Shown here: piece after piece, positions 1 to 9,269 of the stretch | How the letters are laid out: every line of letters starts with the position of its first letter | Numbering within the stretch: the first letter of the stretch is position 1 | Assembly (NCBI RefSeq): GCF_026650985.1 | Contig: NZ_CP086239.1 | Span: forward strand, 62,001 to 126,000 | Reading direction: 5' to 3' | Length of the DNA stretch: 64,000 nt | Origin: Clostridium estertheticum | GTDB lineage: Bacteria; Bacillota; Clostridia; Clostridiales; Clostridiaceae | The notes under the pieces: model-generated | Database searches by the model: none | The model's input: only the letters and a program-made list of their open reading frames with translations | What the model was told of the DNA's origin: nothing | Translations under genes and position numbers: made by a program

Positions 1-1158
1 GTTATTAACACTCGAGATTGGGATAAGCGTGCAATTGATGAGCCAAAAACTGAATCTTCCGTGAGGGGACCAAGAGAAGGTTTTACTGAAAGCATACACA
101 TTAACAAGGCATTGCTACGTAGGAAAATTAAAAATCAAAATTTTACTTTGGAGGAAATGAAAATTGGAAAGCAGACTAAGACATCAGTTTGCATCGCTTA
201 CATAAATGGAATCGTCAATCCAGAACTTATAAGTGAGATAAAGTATCGGTTAAATAGAATTAATACTGATGCCATTTTGGAATCTGGTTATATTGAACAA
301 TTTATAGAAGATGCACCTTATTCTATGTTTACTACTGTGGGGAATAGTGAAAAACCAGATAAGGTAGCAGCAAAATTGCTTGAAGGAAGAGCAGCTATTA
401 TTGTAGATGGTACACCTTTTGTACTTACTGTTCCTTTGCTTTTCATCGAGGGTTTTCAAAGTGCAGAGGATTATTATTCAAGACCTTATTTTTCAAGTTT
501 TGTAAGAATAATTAGATTTACAGCCTATGGTATAAGTTTATTAGCGCCAGCAGTTTATGTGGCATTATCAACTTTTAATCATGAATTAATACCAACAGTT
601 TTACTATTCTCCATGTCAGCTGCCCATGAAGGAGTTCCTTTTCCAGCTGTAATTGAGGCCATAATTATGATAGGTATATTTGAAATCCTAAGGGAAGCAG
701 GAGTGCGGCTACCTCGTAATGAAGGCCAGGCAATAAGTATAGTCGGAGCTCTTGTTATTGGGCAAGCAGCAGTGTCAGCAGGACTTATAGGAGCACCAAT
801 GGTTATTGTAGTATCTTTAACAGCTGTTTCAAGTTTTGTGGTTACACCGCATCTAGATTCATCAATAGTTTTACGGAGTGTATTTCTTATTATGGCTGGA
901 ATCTTTGGGGCATTCGGCATATTAGTTACATTATTAGGGTTGCTCACTCACCTATGTTCTTTAAGGTCTTTTGGGACTCTGTATTTATCACCACTAGCAC
1001 CAATGAGTCTCAGTGGCTTAAAAGACGCTTTTTTTAGATTCCCTATCTGGACTATGATTACACGTCCTAAATCAATAAGTTGGAATAATAGTAAAAGGCA
1101 AGCAACTGCCTTAAAACCATCACCACCATCTAAAGAAGAAAATAAAAACATGAAATAA
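1..1158 (+). CDS. GerA-family spore germination receptor subunit A, 5' end missing
   Basis: This is the C-terminal part of a GerA/GerKA-type subunit of the germinant receptor in the inner spore membrane. The frame is open from base 1, so the gene starts upstream of the window; the GTG at 61 is internal. The family signature (EPKTESSVRGPREGF) is at the very start. It is followed by a soluble stretch, several hydrophobic segments (about bases 500-970), and the typical family ending, HLCSLRSFG then a proline-rich LSPLAP and an RP motif. About 100 to 150 N-terminal residues are probably missing compared with full-length relatives. A gerC-type gene follows after 15 bases, so the two are co-transcribed. 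Family assignment is firm; the germinant cannot be told. Confidence 0.93.
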   Translation, partial: VINTRDWDKRAIDEPKTESSVRGPREGFTESIHINKALLRRKIKNQNFTLEEMKIGKQTKTSVCIAYINGIVNPELISEIKYRLNRINTDAILESGYIEQFIEDAPYSMFTTVGNSEKPDKVAAKLLEGRAAIIVDGTPFVLTVPLLFIEGFQSAEDYYSRPYFSSFVRIIRFTAYGISLLAPAVYVALSTFNHELIPTVLLFSMSAAHEGVPFPAVIEAIIMIGIFEILREAGVRLPRNEGQAISIVGALVIGQAAVSAGLIGAPMVIVVSLTAVSSFVVTPHLDSSIVLRSVFLIMAGIFGAFGILVTLLGLLTHLCSLRSFGTLYLSPLAPMSLSGLKDAFFRFPIWTMITRPKSISWNNSKRQATALKPSPPSKEENKNMK

Positions 1159-1173
1159 TATGGGGTGTGTTAA

Positions 1174-2343
1174 ATGAAAAAAACTGTTTATTTATTTTTA
1201 AAAATAATGATAGTCTCTTTTATGGCACTAAATTTAACAGGTTGCTGGGATAATATTGAATTAGATAAAATTGCAATTGTAATGGGAGTAGGAATTGATA
1301 AAACCCCCCAAATAGCTGAAGTAGATATGACCGTTCAAGTGGCTAACACAAAAGCAGTAAGGTCTTCATCCACTGATATTAGTCCTAAGAATACAAGTGA
1401 TTACTTTAATCTAGAAAGTACAGGAGATACTATTTTTAGTATTGTAAGAGGTTTTAGTAAGAGGTCTAACCGAAAGTTATTTTTTGCACAAAATCAAGTT
1501 ATTATATTAGGAAGAGGAATCGCAGAAGAAGGTTTGGAAAAGTATATTGATTATTTTTATAGGGACCATGAAACTAGGAACTTAGTATGGATCTTAATTT
1601 GTGACAGAACCGCAAATGAAATTTTAGACATTAAATCCGATTTTGAAAGTATTCCATCAATAGGTATTAATGCATTAGTTAAACAGCAGCAGTATAATTC
1701 AGAAGCTCCAATGGTAGATTTACAAAAATTTGCATATCGGCTGATGAGCAAAACTATATCACCCATTGCTCCCTTAATTAAAGTATCAGTGGAAGGAAAT
1801 AAAAAAATAGCCTATGTGTCTGGAACAGCTGTTTTTAAGAAGGATAAGATGATAGGTGAAATGAATAAAGTAGAAACACGGGGGGTGTTATGGGCTATTG
1901 GAGAAGTGAAAAAGGGGATCATCGTTACTACAGATCCTGGAAGTAACAATAAAGTAAGTCTTGAAATAACACGTGCTAGCAGTAAAATCATTCCTAAAAT
2001 AAAGAATGGCAAAATTAATATTCAAATAATGATCAAAGAAGAAGGAAATCTTGTTGAACAGTCTGATTCCAATGACTTAGCAAATCCGAAAGTTATAGAA
2101 GTTCTTGAAAAAAATAAAGATTCTATAATAAAGAAGGAGGTAATGTTAGCATTTAAAAAAGCAAAAAGCCTGGATGCTGATGTATTTGGATTTGGGGAGG
2201 CTATACATCAAAAATATCCAAAAGAATGGAAAAATATGAAAAATAACTGGGATGAAACTTTTAAAAATATTAACTTAGATGTAGTTGTAGACGCTAAATT
2301 ACGAAGAATAGGTAGAATAACTAAACCTATATCGTCAAAATAA
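1174..2343 (+). CDS. Ger(x)C-family spore germination lipoprotein
   Basis: This is the subunit C lipoprotein of a GerA-type nutrient receptor, 389 residues, normal length for the family. The N terminus is a lipoprotein signal: basic start, hydrophobic core and a lipobox LTGC with the acylated cysteine at residue 24, followed by WDNIELD, a hallmark of Ger(x)C proteins. The Ger(x)C C-terminal domain fills roughly residues 215 to 385. It follows the A subunit by 15 bases and has a GGGGTG ribosome binding site. No B subunit (the permease-like member) lies downstream, because the next gene is on the other strand; it may lie upstream of the window or elsewhere. Confidence 0.93.
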   Translation: MKKTVYLFLKIMIVSFMALNLTGCWDNIELDKIAIVMGVGIDKTPQIAEVDMTVQVANTKAVRSSSTDISPKNTSDYFNLESTGDTIFSIVRGFSKRSNRKLFFAQNQVIILGRGIAEEGLEKYIDYFYRDHETRNLVWILICDRTANEILDIKSDFESIPSIGINALVKQQQYNSEAPMVDLQKFAYRLMSKTISPIAPLIKVSVEGNKKIAYVSGTAVFKKDKMIGEMNKVETRGVLWAIGEVKKGIIVTTDPGSNNKVSLEITRASSKIIPKIKNGKINIQIMIKEEGNLVEQSDSNDLANPKVIEVLEKNKDSIIKKEVMLAFKKAKSLDADVFGFGEAIHQKYPKEWKNMKNNWDETFKNINLDVVVDAKLRRIGRITKPISSK

Positions 2344-2370
2344 TAGTAGTGTATGATGAAAAAGTTATGT

Positions 2371-2421
2371 TTAAAGCCAGAAGAGCATAATCATAAAGTG
2401 ATTAGTTTTTTCTGGCTTTAA
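2371..2421 (+). terminator. Possible terminator of the ger operon
   Basis: A 12-bp perfect stem (TTAAAGCCAGAA pairing with TTCTGGCTTTAA) encloses a 27-base loop just after gerC. The downstream side lacks a clean U run, so strength is uncertain. It lies between the convergent ger operon and thiC and could serve either. Confidence 0.45.
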
Positions 2422-2455
2422 TTAAGTTAGAGAATATAATTCGAATTTAAGAGAG

Positions 2456-3769
2456 TTATGAGTCGTCTCTTAATATATTAAGATCTTTACCTTGCATTAT
2501 CTTGTTCATAGTTCTTGCAGAACACATTTTACCACACATTGTGCAACTGTCAGCATTTTCTGGCATTGATTCTTTTCTATATCTTATGGCTTTTTCTGGA
2601 TCTATTGCAAGTTCAAACATTCTCTTCCAATTAAGAGCTTGCCTAGCTGTACTCATTTCATTGTCCCAGTCGCGGCTACCTGGAATTTTTTTGCCTATAT
2701 CACCAGCATGAGCTGCAATTTTACATGCAATAATTCCTTCGCGTACATCATCAACACTCGGAAGTCTTAGATGTTCTGCTGGAGTTACATAACAAAGGAA
2801 ATCAGCTCCTGCGCTTGCAGCTAAAGCACCTCCTATGGCACTTGTAATATGGTCATATCCTGGAGCAATATCTGTAACTAGGGGTCCTAATATATAAAAA
2901 GGTGCACCATGACATAATTTTTTAGCAAGTAATACATTTGCCTCGATTTCATTTATTGCCATATGACCTGGTCCTTCTATTATAACTTGTACATTCTTTT
3001 CCCAAGCTCTCAGGGTTAATTCACCAAGTACCATTAATTCATGAATTTGACAAGCATCAGTTGCATCATTAATGCAGCCGGGTCTACATGCATCACCAAG
3101 GCTTAAAGTTAAATCATATTTTTGACATATTTCTAATATTTCATCAAAATGTTCATAAAAAGGATTTTCTTTATGATTTAATTCCATCCAAGCATATAGG
3201 AGTGATCCTCCACGAGACACAATATGAGTTATTCTCTTGTTTCTTTTAAATACGTTTGCAGTAGCTGTGTTTAAACCAGCGTGTATTGTTACAAAGTCAA
3301 CTCCATCTTTTGCATGTTTTTCTACAACATCTATTAACTCTTTAGAAGTAATATCCTGTAATTCTTTATCGTAAAAACCCAAGGCATCATAAATTGGAAC
3401 AGTACCTATCATAGCAGTGGAATCTGAAATAAGTCTTTTTCTAAATTCTTCAGTTTTACCAAATGAGCTTAAATCCATAACAGCTTCGGCTTTCATATCT
3501 ATAGATAACTGTACCTTTTTCATTTCCTCATCAATATCACAGCAATCTTTTGAAATACCTAGATTTACATTTATTTTCGTTCTTAAGCCTTCGCCAACGC
3601 CTTCAGGGCTTAGTATTTTATGATTTTTATTAGCAGGAATTGCGACTACGCCTCTTGATATTTTTTCTCTTAAAACTTCTTCCGGCATATTTTCTTTTTT
3701 TGCAACTATCTTCATCTCTCCAGTTATAATACCTTTTTTTGCAGCATCCATTTGAGTTGTATACATCAT
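2456..3769 (-). CDS. thiC: Phosphomethylpyrimidine synthase ThiC
   Basis: ThiC is a radical-SAM enzyme that rearranges aminoimidazole ribotide into HMP-phosphate, the pyrimidine half of thiamine. The 437-residue protein matches the short bacterial and archaeal form without the extra N-terminal domain of proteobacterial ThiC. The start [11 protein letters not shown] is typical. A C-terminal iron-sulfur cysteine cluster is seen at residues 409, 412 and 416 (CTMCGKMC), spaced CX2CX3C. The gene stands alone on the minus strand with an AAGGGAG ribosome binding site. It is preceded by a TPP riboswitch and an intrinsic terminator, so thiamine pyrophosphate should turn it off by premature termination. 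A second ATG directly follows the first; either could be used. Confidence 0.97.
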   Translation of the reverse strand: MMYTTQMDAAKKGIITGEMKIVAKKENMPEEVLREKISRGVVAIPANKNHKILSPEGVGEGLRTKINVNLGISKDCCDIDEEMKKVQLSIDMKAEAVMDLSSFGKTEEFRKRLISDSTAMIGTVPIYDALGFYDKELQDITSKELIDVVEKHAKDGVDFVTIHAGLNTATANVFKRNKRITHIVSRGGSLLYAWMELNHKENPFYEHFDEILEICQKYDLTLSLGDACRPGCINDATDACQIHELMVLGELTLRAWEKNVQVIIEGPGHMAINEIEANVLLAKKLCHGAPFYILGPLVTDIAPGYDHITSAIGGALAASAGADFLCYVTPAEHLRLPSVDDVREGIIACKIAAHAGDIGKKIPGSRDWDNEMSTARQALNWKRMFELAIDPEKAIRYRKESMPENADSCTMCGKMCSARTMNKIMQGKDLNILRDDS

Positions 3770-3806
3770 TTTATAGTCTCCCTTACAGTTGTATTATTTT
3801 TGAAAT

Positions 3807-3835
3807 AAAAAAAAGCAAGCTCATAAAGAGCTTGC
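3807..3835 (-). terminator. thiC leader: Riboswitch-controlled terminator in the thiC leader
   Basis: Read on the minus strand, an 8-bp perfect stem (GCAAGCTC with GAGCTTGC, 5-base loop) is followed by eight U residues. It lies between the TPP aptamer and thiC, the standard place for the expression platform of a transcription-terminating riboswitch. Confidence 0.9.
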
Positions 3836-3854
3836 AACAAAAAACATTGTAATA

Positions 3855-3942
3855 AACTCCCTACGTTGGAATTACCCAAATCAGGTTATGAGGGTCAGAG
3901 ATAATATCTCTTTCTCAGCTCTTGGTGCGAGCTCCCCTTGTT
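3855..3942 (-). promoter_or_regulatory. TPP riboswitch (THI element)
   Basis: On the minus strand the leader shows the conserved THI-box elements in order: GGGGAGC, GCTGAGA, GACCC, AACCTGAT, and the closing CGTAGGGA. These form the P1, P2-P3 and P4-P5 arms that bind thiamine pyrophosphate. It is followed by a terminator and then thiC, which fits an OFF switch acting on transcription. Confidence 0.96.
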
Positions 3943-3969
3943 TAATTTATTTAGTTATTATTTGCCTTA

Positions 3970-3998
3970 AGTATATTAGTAAAAGAACCCTTTGTAAA
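3970..3998 (-). promoter_or_regulatory. Promoter of thiC leader, housekeeping type
   Basis: On the minus strand a TTTACA -35 box and a TATACT -10 box are separated by exactly 17 bases, about 30 bases upstream of the riboswitch aptamer. Confidence 0.75.
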
Positions 3999-4105
3999 GT
4001 CTTTTTTATTTTTCATTCAACTTAAACATTGTATGGATACACTATTCAAACCGTGTAAACATATGATATACTTCGTCTAATAAATAATTTAAGGGGAGGT
4101 TTATT

Positions 4106-4975
4106 ATGGAAAGATATGAAATAAACAAGAACTTGGCTCAGATGTTAAAGGGCGGAGTAATCATGGATGTAGTGAATGTTGAGCAGGCAATAATAGCAGA
4201 GAATGCAGGGGCATGCGCGGTAATGGCATTAGAAAGAGTGCCTTCAGATATTAGAAAAGAAGGTGGAGTAGCTAGAATGTCTGACCCTAAAATGATTAAA
4301 GAAATAAAGGCTGCGGTAACCATTCCAGTAATGGCTAAGGGCAGAATAGGACATTTTGTTGAAGCACAAATTCTTCAAGAAATAGGGGTAGATTTTATAG
4401 ATGAGAGCGAAGTTTTGACTCCAGCAGATGAGCAGTATCATATAAATAAGTGGGATTTTAAGGTTCCTTATGTTTGCGGAGCAAGAAATTTAGGTGAGGC
4501 ACTAAGAAGAATTGGAGAAGGTGCTGCAATGATAAGAACAAAAGGTGAAGCAGGCACAGGAAATGTGGTAGAAGCTGTTAGGCATATGAGATGTATAATG
4601 GATGAAATTCGCAAAGTTAAAAATGCTCCAAAAGAAGAACTAATGACAATTGCTAAAGAGTTTGGGGCACCTATTAATTTAATAGAATATGTATGGAAAA
4701 ATGGTAAACTTCCAGTAGTAAATTTTGCAGCAGGTGGAATAGCAACCCCAGCTGATGCAGCACTCATGATGCAACTTGGAGCAGAAGGTGTTTTTGTAGG
4801 TTCAGGAATTTTTAAAGCAGAAAATCCAGAAGCTAGGGCAAAAGCAATAGTACTTGCAACTACATATTATAATGATCCAAAAGTTGTTGCAAAAGTTTCA
4901 GAAAATCTTGGGGAAGCAATGAGTGGCCTAGAGATAAGTGAAATTAAAGAGAAGTTTGCCAAGAGGGGTTGGTAA
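4106..4975 (+). CDS. pdxS: Pyridoxal 5'-phosphate synthase lyase subunit PdxS
   Basis: PdxS joins ribose 5-phosphate, glyceraldehyde 3-phosphate and ammonia into pyridoxal 5'-phosphate (the DXP-independent vitamin B6 route). The 289-residue (beta/alpha)8 protein is highly conserved. Visible hallmarks are the N-terminal KGGVIMDV strand, the lysine-containing [10 protein letters not shown] segment, [16 protein letters not shown], and the phosphate-binding [19 protein letters not shown] region. The start has a strong AGGGGAGG site. The 3' end runs straight into pdxT, the glutaminase that supplies ammonia to the 12-mer PdxS core. A TATACT -10 box is seen at 4067-4072, with no clear -35. Confidence 0.98.
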   Translation: MERYEINKNLAQMLKGGVIMDVVNVEQAIIAENAGACAVMALERVPSDIRKEGGVARMSDPKMIKEIKAAVTIPVMAKGRIGHFVEAQILQEIGVDFIDESEVLTPADEQYHINKWDFKVPYVCGARNLGEALRRIGEGAAMIRTKGEAGTGNVVEAVRHMRCIMDEIRKVKNAPKEELMTIAKEFGAPINLIEYVWKNGKLPVVNFAAGGIATPADAALMMQLGAEGVFVGSGIFKAENPEARAKAIVLATTYYNDPKVVAKVSENLGEAMSGLEISEIKEKFAKRGW

Positions 4976-4977
4976 AT

Positions 4978-5544
4978 TTGAAAATAGGTGTTTTATCACT
5001 TCAAGGGGATGTTATCGAGCATATAAATCATATTACGAAACTTGGTCACGTTGGGGTAGAAATTAAGAAACTTGAAGATATGGAAGGGATGAATGGAATA
5101 ATACTTCCTGGTGGTGAGAGTACAACAATTGGAAAACTTTTAAGAGAGACAAAAATGCTTATACCTCTAAGGAATAAAATACTTTCAGGATTACCTGTTT
5201 GGGGAACTTGTGCTGGTATGATTTTACTTGCTAAAGCTATTGAGGGCGAAATAGATGGACATCTTAAAGTTATGGACATAAAAGTAAAAAGAAATGCCTA
5301 TGGAAGCCAAATTAATAGTTTTAAAAGGGATGAGATAGTAAGTGAGATTTCAAGTGAGCCTTTGCCACTAGTTTTTATTCGTGGACCAGTAATTACAGAG
5401 GTAACAAGTAATGTCAAAATAATATGCAAAGTTGATGATAAAATTGTAGCAGCAAAACAAAATAATATGTTTGTAACAGCTTTCCATCCGGAACTCACAA
5501 ATAACTTAGAAGTTCATAAATATTTCATAAATATGTGTAGATAA
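4978..5544 (+). CDS. pdxT: Pyridoxal 5'-phosphate synthase glutaminase subunit PdxT
   Basis: PdxT hydrolyses glutamine and channels ammonia to PdxS. It is a class I glutamine amidotransferase-like protein of 188 residues with the PGGEST motif, the nucleophile cysteine in WGTCAGM, and the catalytic His-Glu pair in TAFHPEL near the C terminus. A TTG at 4969 is in frame, but it leaves no room for a ribosome binding site. The TTG at 4978 has GAGGGG about 10 bases upstream and gives the usual start KIGVLSLQGDV, so it is preferred. It begins 2 bases after the pdxS stop, so the two are translationally coupled. Confidence 0.96.
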   Translation: MKIGVLSLQGDVIEHINHITKLGHVGVEIKKLEDMEGMNGIILPGGESTTIGKLLRETKMLIPLRNKILSGLPVWGTCAGMILLAKAIEGEIDGHLKVMDIKVKRNAYGSQINSFKRDEIVSEISSEPLPLVFIRGPVITEVTSNVKIICKVDDKIVAAKQNNMFVTAFHPELTNNLEVHKYFINMCR

Positions 5545-5686
5545 AATTATATATTGATATTTATTAAAAGATATGCAAATGAAATGTGAACAAAATATGA
5601 ATACAATATTTAAAGCAGCATATTATATAATATAGACAAATCTAAAGTTAGGTATGATAAAATAAATATATTTGAATGTGACATTA

Positions 5687-5747
5687 ATCCCATACACCTT
5701 TATTTTCAAACTTGTTTGAAAATGGTTATGTATGGGATACTTTTTAT
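5687..5747 (+). terminator. Terminator after pdxST
   Basis: A long hairpin: outer arms ATCCCATACA and TGTATGGGAT, inner arms ATTTTCAAAC and GTTTGAAAAT, followed by a short U-rich tract. It lies about 140 bases after pdxT. The rest of the 5545-5896 gap is AT-rich; the only other item seen is a 9-codon micro-ORF at 5803-5832. Confidence 0.75.
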
Positions 5748-5802
5748 GATAAAATAAGTTGCTATCATTTATAAATTAATTATTGCAGGGGGAGAATAAA
5801 GA

Positions 5803-5832
5803 GTGGAAAATGATTTTAATTTATCTCAATAG
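5803..5832 (+). other. Possible 9-codon micro-ORF upstream of the MFS gene
   Basis: A strong AGGGGGAG ribosome binding site at 5787-5794 sits 8 bases before a GTG that opens only nine codons (MENDFNLSQ, then stop). It may be a leader peptide for the MFS gene 65 bases downstream, or the remnant of a decayed gene. No function is known. Confidence 0.25.
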
Positions 5833-5896
5833 CTGTAGATAATGTTATATTAAAGGACATTTAGTATCAATTCAAAATCAGGAGGATTTTATTTAT

Positions 5897-7081
5897 ATGA
5901 AAACAAAATCATTTTACTCGAGTTTGGACAAAAAGAATCGGTATATTTTAAATTGCTGTTTTTTTGTTTTTGCAGTTAACGGTCTATATAGTATGATATT
6001 AGGTTCGTTCTTACCAATAATCAGTACGGAATATGGACTAAACAATACAATGAGTGGGGTATTACTCTCTGCGCATCAAGTAGGTAACTTGATATCTGGG
6101 TTTATTGCAGGTATATTGCCACTTTATTTAGGCAGAAAAAAATCAATAATGTTTTTGTGTTGTTTTGTTATTATGGGATTTCTAATTATGATTCTAACAG
6201 GTAACCCAGTTTTATTGGTTTTAGGTTTTTTATTTACAGGGTTAAGTCGTGGGAGTATTTCTAATTTTAATAACACTGTTGTAAATGAAGTATCAAACAG
6301 TAGTTCAGCAGCTCTAAATTTCTTACATAGTGTATTTGCTGTTGGGGCGTTAATTGCTCCATTCTTGGTTATAGTATGTACAAATATGGCTGGTGGCAAT
6401 GGCTGGAAAATAGCTGCGATAGTTATTATTGTTCTCGCAATTATTTCTATCTTACTTTTTTCAAGAATGGAAATAGATGATGCTGCAAAGAAAAAAGAAA
6501 AAGTAATAATATCATATGAATTTTTAAAAAGTAAGTTTTTTTGGATTAGTGCTGGAATTTTATTTTTTTATTTGTGTGCAGAAGCGACTATTAATGGTTG
6601 GTTAGTTAAATATTTTATTGATTCAAGTATAATGACTATAAAATATGCACAAATGCTTGCTTCGTTATTATGGGTAGTTATTCTTGCAGGTAGACTTACT
6701 TGTGCCTATATAGGAGATAAGGTTTCTAAGAAAAAATTGCTTTTAACAACAAGCATAGGAACAGTTGCTTTTTATTTGTTATTGCTGTCTTCTCGAGATT
6801 TAACTATTATTACTATAGCAATAATGGGACTCGGGTTTTCTATGGCAGGAATATATCCAACAACGGTTTCGAGTATTGGTAACACCATTAAAGCTTATCC
6901 CATGTCAATGGGGGTACTTCTTATGATTGGTGGTATTGGAGCTATTATAATGCCAATTATAACTGGTGCGTTATCTGATTCATTTGGTATTTTTGCAGGA
7001 ATGAGTGCTATAGTATTTGCTATTGTTTTAATGATAGTTTGTGTGGTTTTAAGTGTGGTAAATAAAAATGATATTGTATAG
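5897..7081 (+). CDS. Major facilitator superfamily transporter
   Basis: This is a 394-residue membrane carrier with about 12 hydrophobic segments, of the size and pattern of the YbjJ/FucP-like MFS group. The conserved loop between helices 2 and 3 is seen as GILPLYLGRKKSI, and a related loop in the second half as YIGDKVSKKKLL. An AGGAGG site lies 10 bases before ATG 5897. It stands alone between a terminator and a convergent nitroreductase gene. The first helix is rich in F, G and L as in sugar MFS carriers, but the substrate and direction cannot be told from sequence. Confidence 0.85.
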   Translation: MKTKSFYSSLDKKNRYILNCCFFVFAVNGLYSMILGSFLPIISTEYGLNNTMSGVLLSAHQVGNLISGFIAGILPLYLGRKKSIMFLCCFVIMGFLIMILTGNPVLLVLGFLFTGLSRGSISNFNNTVVNEVSNSSSAALNFLHSVFAVGALIAPFLVIVCTNMAGGNGWKIAAIVIIVLAIISILLFSRMEIDDAAKKKEKVIISYEFLKSKFFWISAGILFFYLCAEATINGWLVKYFIDSSIMTIKYAQMLASLLWVVILAGRLTCAYIGDKVSKKKLLLTTSIGTVAFYLLLLSSRDLTIITIAIMGLGFSMAGIYPTTVSSIGNTIKAYPMSMGVLLMIGGIGAIIMPIITGALSDSFGIFAGMSAIVFAIVLMIVCVVLSVVNKNDIV

Positions 7082-7104
7082 AGTAGTATAATATGTGAAT
7101 AATT

Positions 7105-7150
7105 ATGGCCTCCAAGTTGCATCATAGTAGCCTAGAGGTCATGATATTTT
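7105..7150 (+). terminator. Possible bidirectional terminator
   Basis: ATGGCCTC pairs with GAGGTCAT (one G-U pair) around a 22-base loop, followed by ATATTTT. It lies between the convergent MFS and nitroreductase genes. Confidence 0.5.
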
Positions 7151-7153
7151 AAA

Positions 7154-7891
7154 CTATTTAAATTTAAATCCTTGTTTGTCTAAAAAATCTTTCATATGCG
7201 GTCTTTGAGGTTTGCTCATCAAACCAGACACTTGATGTGTCCATGTATCTACTCTTTTCCCTTTAGTTCTTTTTTCATAATAATCAGTAATATGAGTATC
7301 ATATTTTTTTATTAAAGAAGTATCACCATCTATGTGATATACATCTGTTTTAAATACTACAGCTTGAGGTAATCTTTCTTTTTTATCTGGAGTATCATCA
7401 GGATAACCAATACACATTCCAAATACAGGGTATACAGCAGATGGAATGTTTAAGATCTTACATATTTCTTCCGGATTATTTCGAATCCCACCTATATAAA
7501 CTCCACCTAGTCCTAGGGATTCGGCAGCTATTAAGGCATTTTGAGCAGCAAGAGATGCATCCACGGTTGCTAAAATAAAAGTTTCAGTATTTACCTCAGA
7601 CATAATTTTATCATTAAGTTCACATGAATTTTTGCTACGGTTTAAATCCGCACAGAAAATTAAAAATAAAGGGCACTTCTCCACATAATTTTGATCCCCT
7701 GCAAGATGGGCTATTTGTTTCCTATTACCCATATCAACTACATTTATAATTGTGTAGGCTTGAATAAAACTAGAAGTTGAGGCACATTGAGCACATTCAA
7801 TAATGGTTTTTAGTTTCTCTGGTTCGATAGGTTGATCTTTATATTTTCTTATAGATTTGTGATTTCTTAATAAATTTATTGTTTCATTCAT
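7154..7891 (-). CDS. Nitroreductase-family NAD(P)H-flavin oxidoreductase (NfsA/FRP type)
   Basis: This is an FMN-dependent oxidoreductase of 245 residues with the NfsA/FRP subgroup layout: an N-terminal arginine-rich FMN-contact motif (LLRNHKSIRKYKDQP), a central CPLFLIFCADLNR segment, the GLGGVYIGGIRNN phosphate-binding region, and the C-terminal extension that covers NADPH. Such enzymes reduce nitro compounds, quinones or flavins; the natural substrate here is unknown. An upstream in-frame ATG at 7903 would lie inside the AAAGGTGG ribosome binding site, so the ATG at 7891, 8 bases after that site, is taken as the start. The gene is monocistronic. Confidence 0.9.
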   Translation of the reverse strand: MNETINLLRNHKSIRKYKDQPIEPEKLKTIIECAQCASTSSFIQAYTIINVVDMGNRKQIAHLAGDQNYVEKCPLFLIFCADLNRSKNSCELNDKIMSEVNTETFILATVDASLAAQNALIAAESLGLGGVYIGGIRNNPEEICKILNIPSAVYPVFGMCIGYPDDTPDKKERLPQAVVFKTDVYHIDGDTSLIKKYDTHITDYYEKRTKGKRVDTWTHQVSGLMSKPQRPHMKDFLDKQGFKFK

Positions 7892-7993
7892 ATTTTTAAC
7901 CACCTTTTAATTTAATCATATCAATAATATACCATAAAACAAATTAAATTATCTCCTGGGACGCTGCAATATTAACGAGAGTAGATAAATAAA

Positions 7994-8022
7994 TTTACAC
8001 TGACAAAATTTAGTAGTATATT
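7994..8022 (+). promoter_or_regulatory. Promoter of the yesN-double binding protein operon
   Basis: TTTACA and TATATT are separated by 17 bases, about 40 bases before the ATG of the response regulator gene. Confidence 0.65.
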
Positions 8023-8063
8023 ATAGGTAATAAGCCTTATAAAATTAATGGAGTGTGAATGTT

Positions 8064-9269
8064 ATGTATAAGCTTTTAATTGCTGATGATGAACCAAGGA
8101 TTCGGAAGGGGTTAAGAAATGCCTTAAATTGGAATGAATTTAATATTGAAGTAGTGGGTGAGGCTGAAGATGGTGAAATAGCATTAAATCAAACGGAGAA
8201 ATTAAAACCTGATATAATCTTTTTAGATATATGTATGCCGTTTTTAAATGGTTTGGAACTTATTAAAAAATTGAATGAAAAAGACCAGAATTGTATTATA
8301 ATAATAATAACAGGATATGATGAATTTGAGTATATGCATGAGGCACTTAAGCTTAAAACATTCGATTATCTTTTAAAACCAGTTCCAAAAGAAGTGCTTA
8401 TAGATACAGTAAATAAAGCAATACAAGAAATAAGAAAGAATGAAGAAAAAAGAGTATATTTAGATTGGGCAGACAGAAGATTAGAAGAAAATTTTGATAT
8501 GTTAAAACAAGCTTTTTTAAATAATTGGTTAAATGGAAGTTATGAATACATGGAAATATTAAATGAGTTAAAATTTTTTAAATATAATTTCGATGCTGGC
8601 ATAGAAGTTGTAGTAATTAAAGTAATAGAGAGGTTAAACCATGAGGTATACTCAAAAAACTGGGATAGGGAACTATTAAATTTTGCGTTAACTAATGTTA
8701 CGCTTGAGTTAATGAAGAAAGTTAAGCCAGAAATAACATATACTGATGAAGATAATAACATTATTATAATTAGTAATGTTATGAATACTTACGAGTGGTT
8801 AAATATAGCAAATGAAATTGAAAAAAAAATATATTACTATTTGCACTTTACTGTAATTATAGAACACAAAAGGAGCATAAGTGGTATCTCTGGGGTAAAA
8901 AATACGTATAATGAGATTATTGCTAGTATAAGTAAAATAGCGGCTTATAAACCTATAGTACTTTTAGCTACTAGATATATAGATACTAATTACAATGTAA
9001 ACGATTTAAGTTTAGGCGATGTAGCAGAGAAATTTAATTTAAGTTCTTCTTATTTAAGCAAATTATTAAAAAAAGAAGCGGGACTTTCTTTTATTGATTA
9101 TCTTACAAAGTATAGAATTAATAAATCTATTTGTATGATGGATGATCCTAAATATAAGATTTATGAAATTGCTGAAGCTGTAGGATATAGTAACCAACAT
9201 TACTTTTGCAAGGCATTTAAGAAGATTATGGGGTTTGCGCCAACAGAATATAGGGGGAGGAGTATGTGA
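8064..9269 (+). CDS. YesN-type response regulator with AraC DNA-binding domain
   Basis: This is a cytoplasmic transcription activator of 401 residues. The receiver domain (1-120) has the DDEP acidic pair, phospho-acceptor Asp55 in FLDICMP, and the conserved Lys in LLKPVPKE. A middle segment of unclear fold (130-300) follows. The C-terminal two-helix-turn-helix AraC domain (about 305-400) ends with the family stretch HYFCKAFKKIMGFAPTEYR. GTG 8055 is in frame, but GGAG at 8050-8053 is well spaced only for ATG 8064. The next gene starts directly at the stop codon, so the pair is coupled. The likely partner is the YesM-type kinase at 16126. By analogy with clostridial XylFII-LytS/YesN systems it should activate the neighbouring sugar importer. 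Confidence 0.93.
   Translation: MYKLLIADDEPRIRKGLRNALNWNEFNIEVVGEAEDGEIALNQTEKLKPDIIFLDICMPFLNGLELIKKLNEKDQNCIIIIITGYDEFEYMHEALKLKTFDYLLKPVPKEVLIDTVNKAIQEIRKNEEKRVYLDWADRRLEENFDMLKQAFLNNWLNGSYEYMEILNELKFFKYNFDAGIEVVVIKVIERLNHEVYSKNWDRELLNFALTNVTLELMKKVKPEITYTDEDNNIIIISNVMNTYEWLNIANEIEKKIYYYLHFTVIIEHKRSISGISGVKNTYNEIIASISKIAAYKPIVLLATRYIDTNYNVNDLSLGDVAEKFNLSSSYLSKLLKKEAGLSFIDYLTKYRINKSICMMDDPKYKIYEIAEAVGYSNQHYFCKAFKKIMGFAPTEYRGRSM

Noticed and set aside
4038-4057. Inverted repeat TACAC-N10-GTGTA upstream of pdxS as an operator
   Set aside because: Arms are only 5 bp and the flanks do not match; no PdxR-type regulator gene is nearby.
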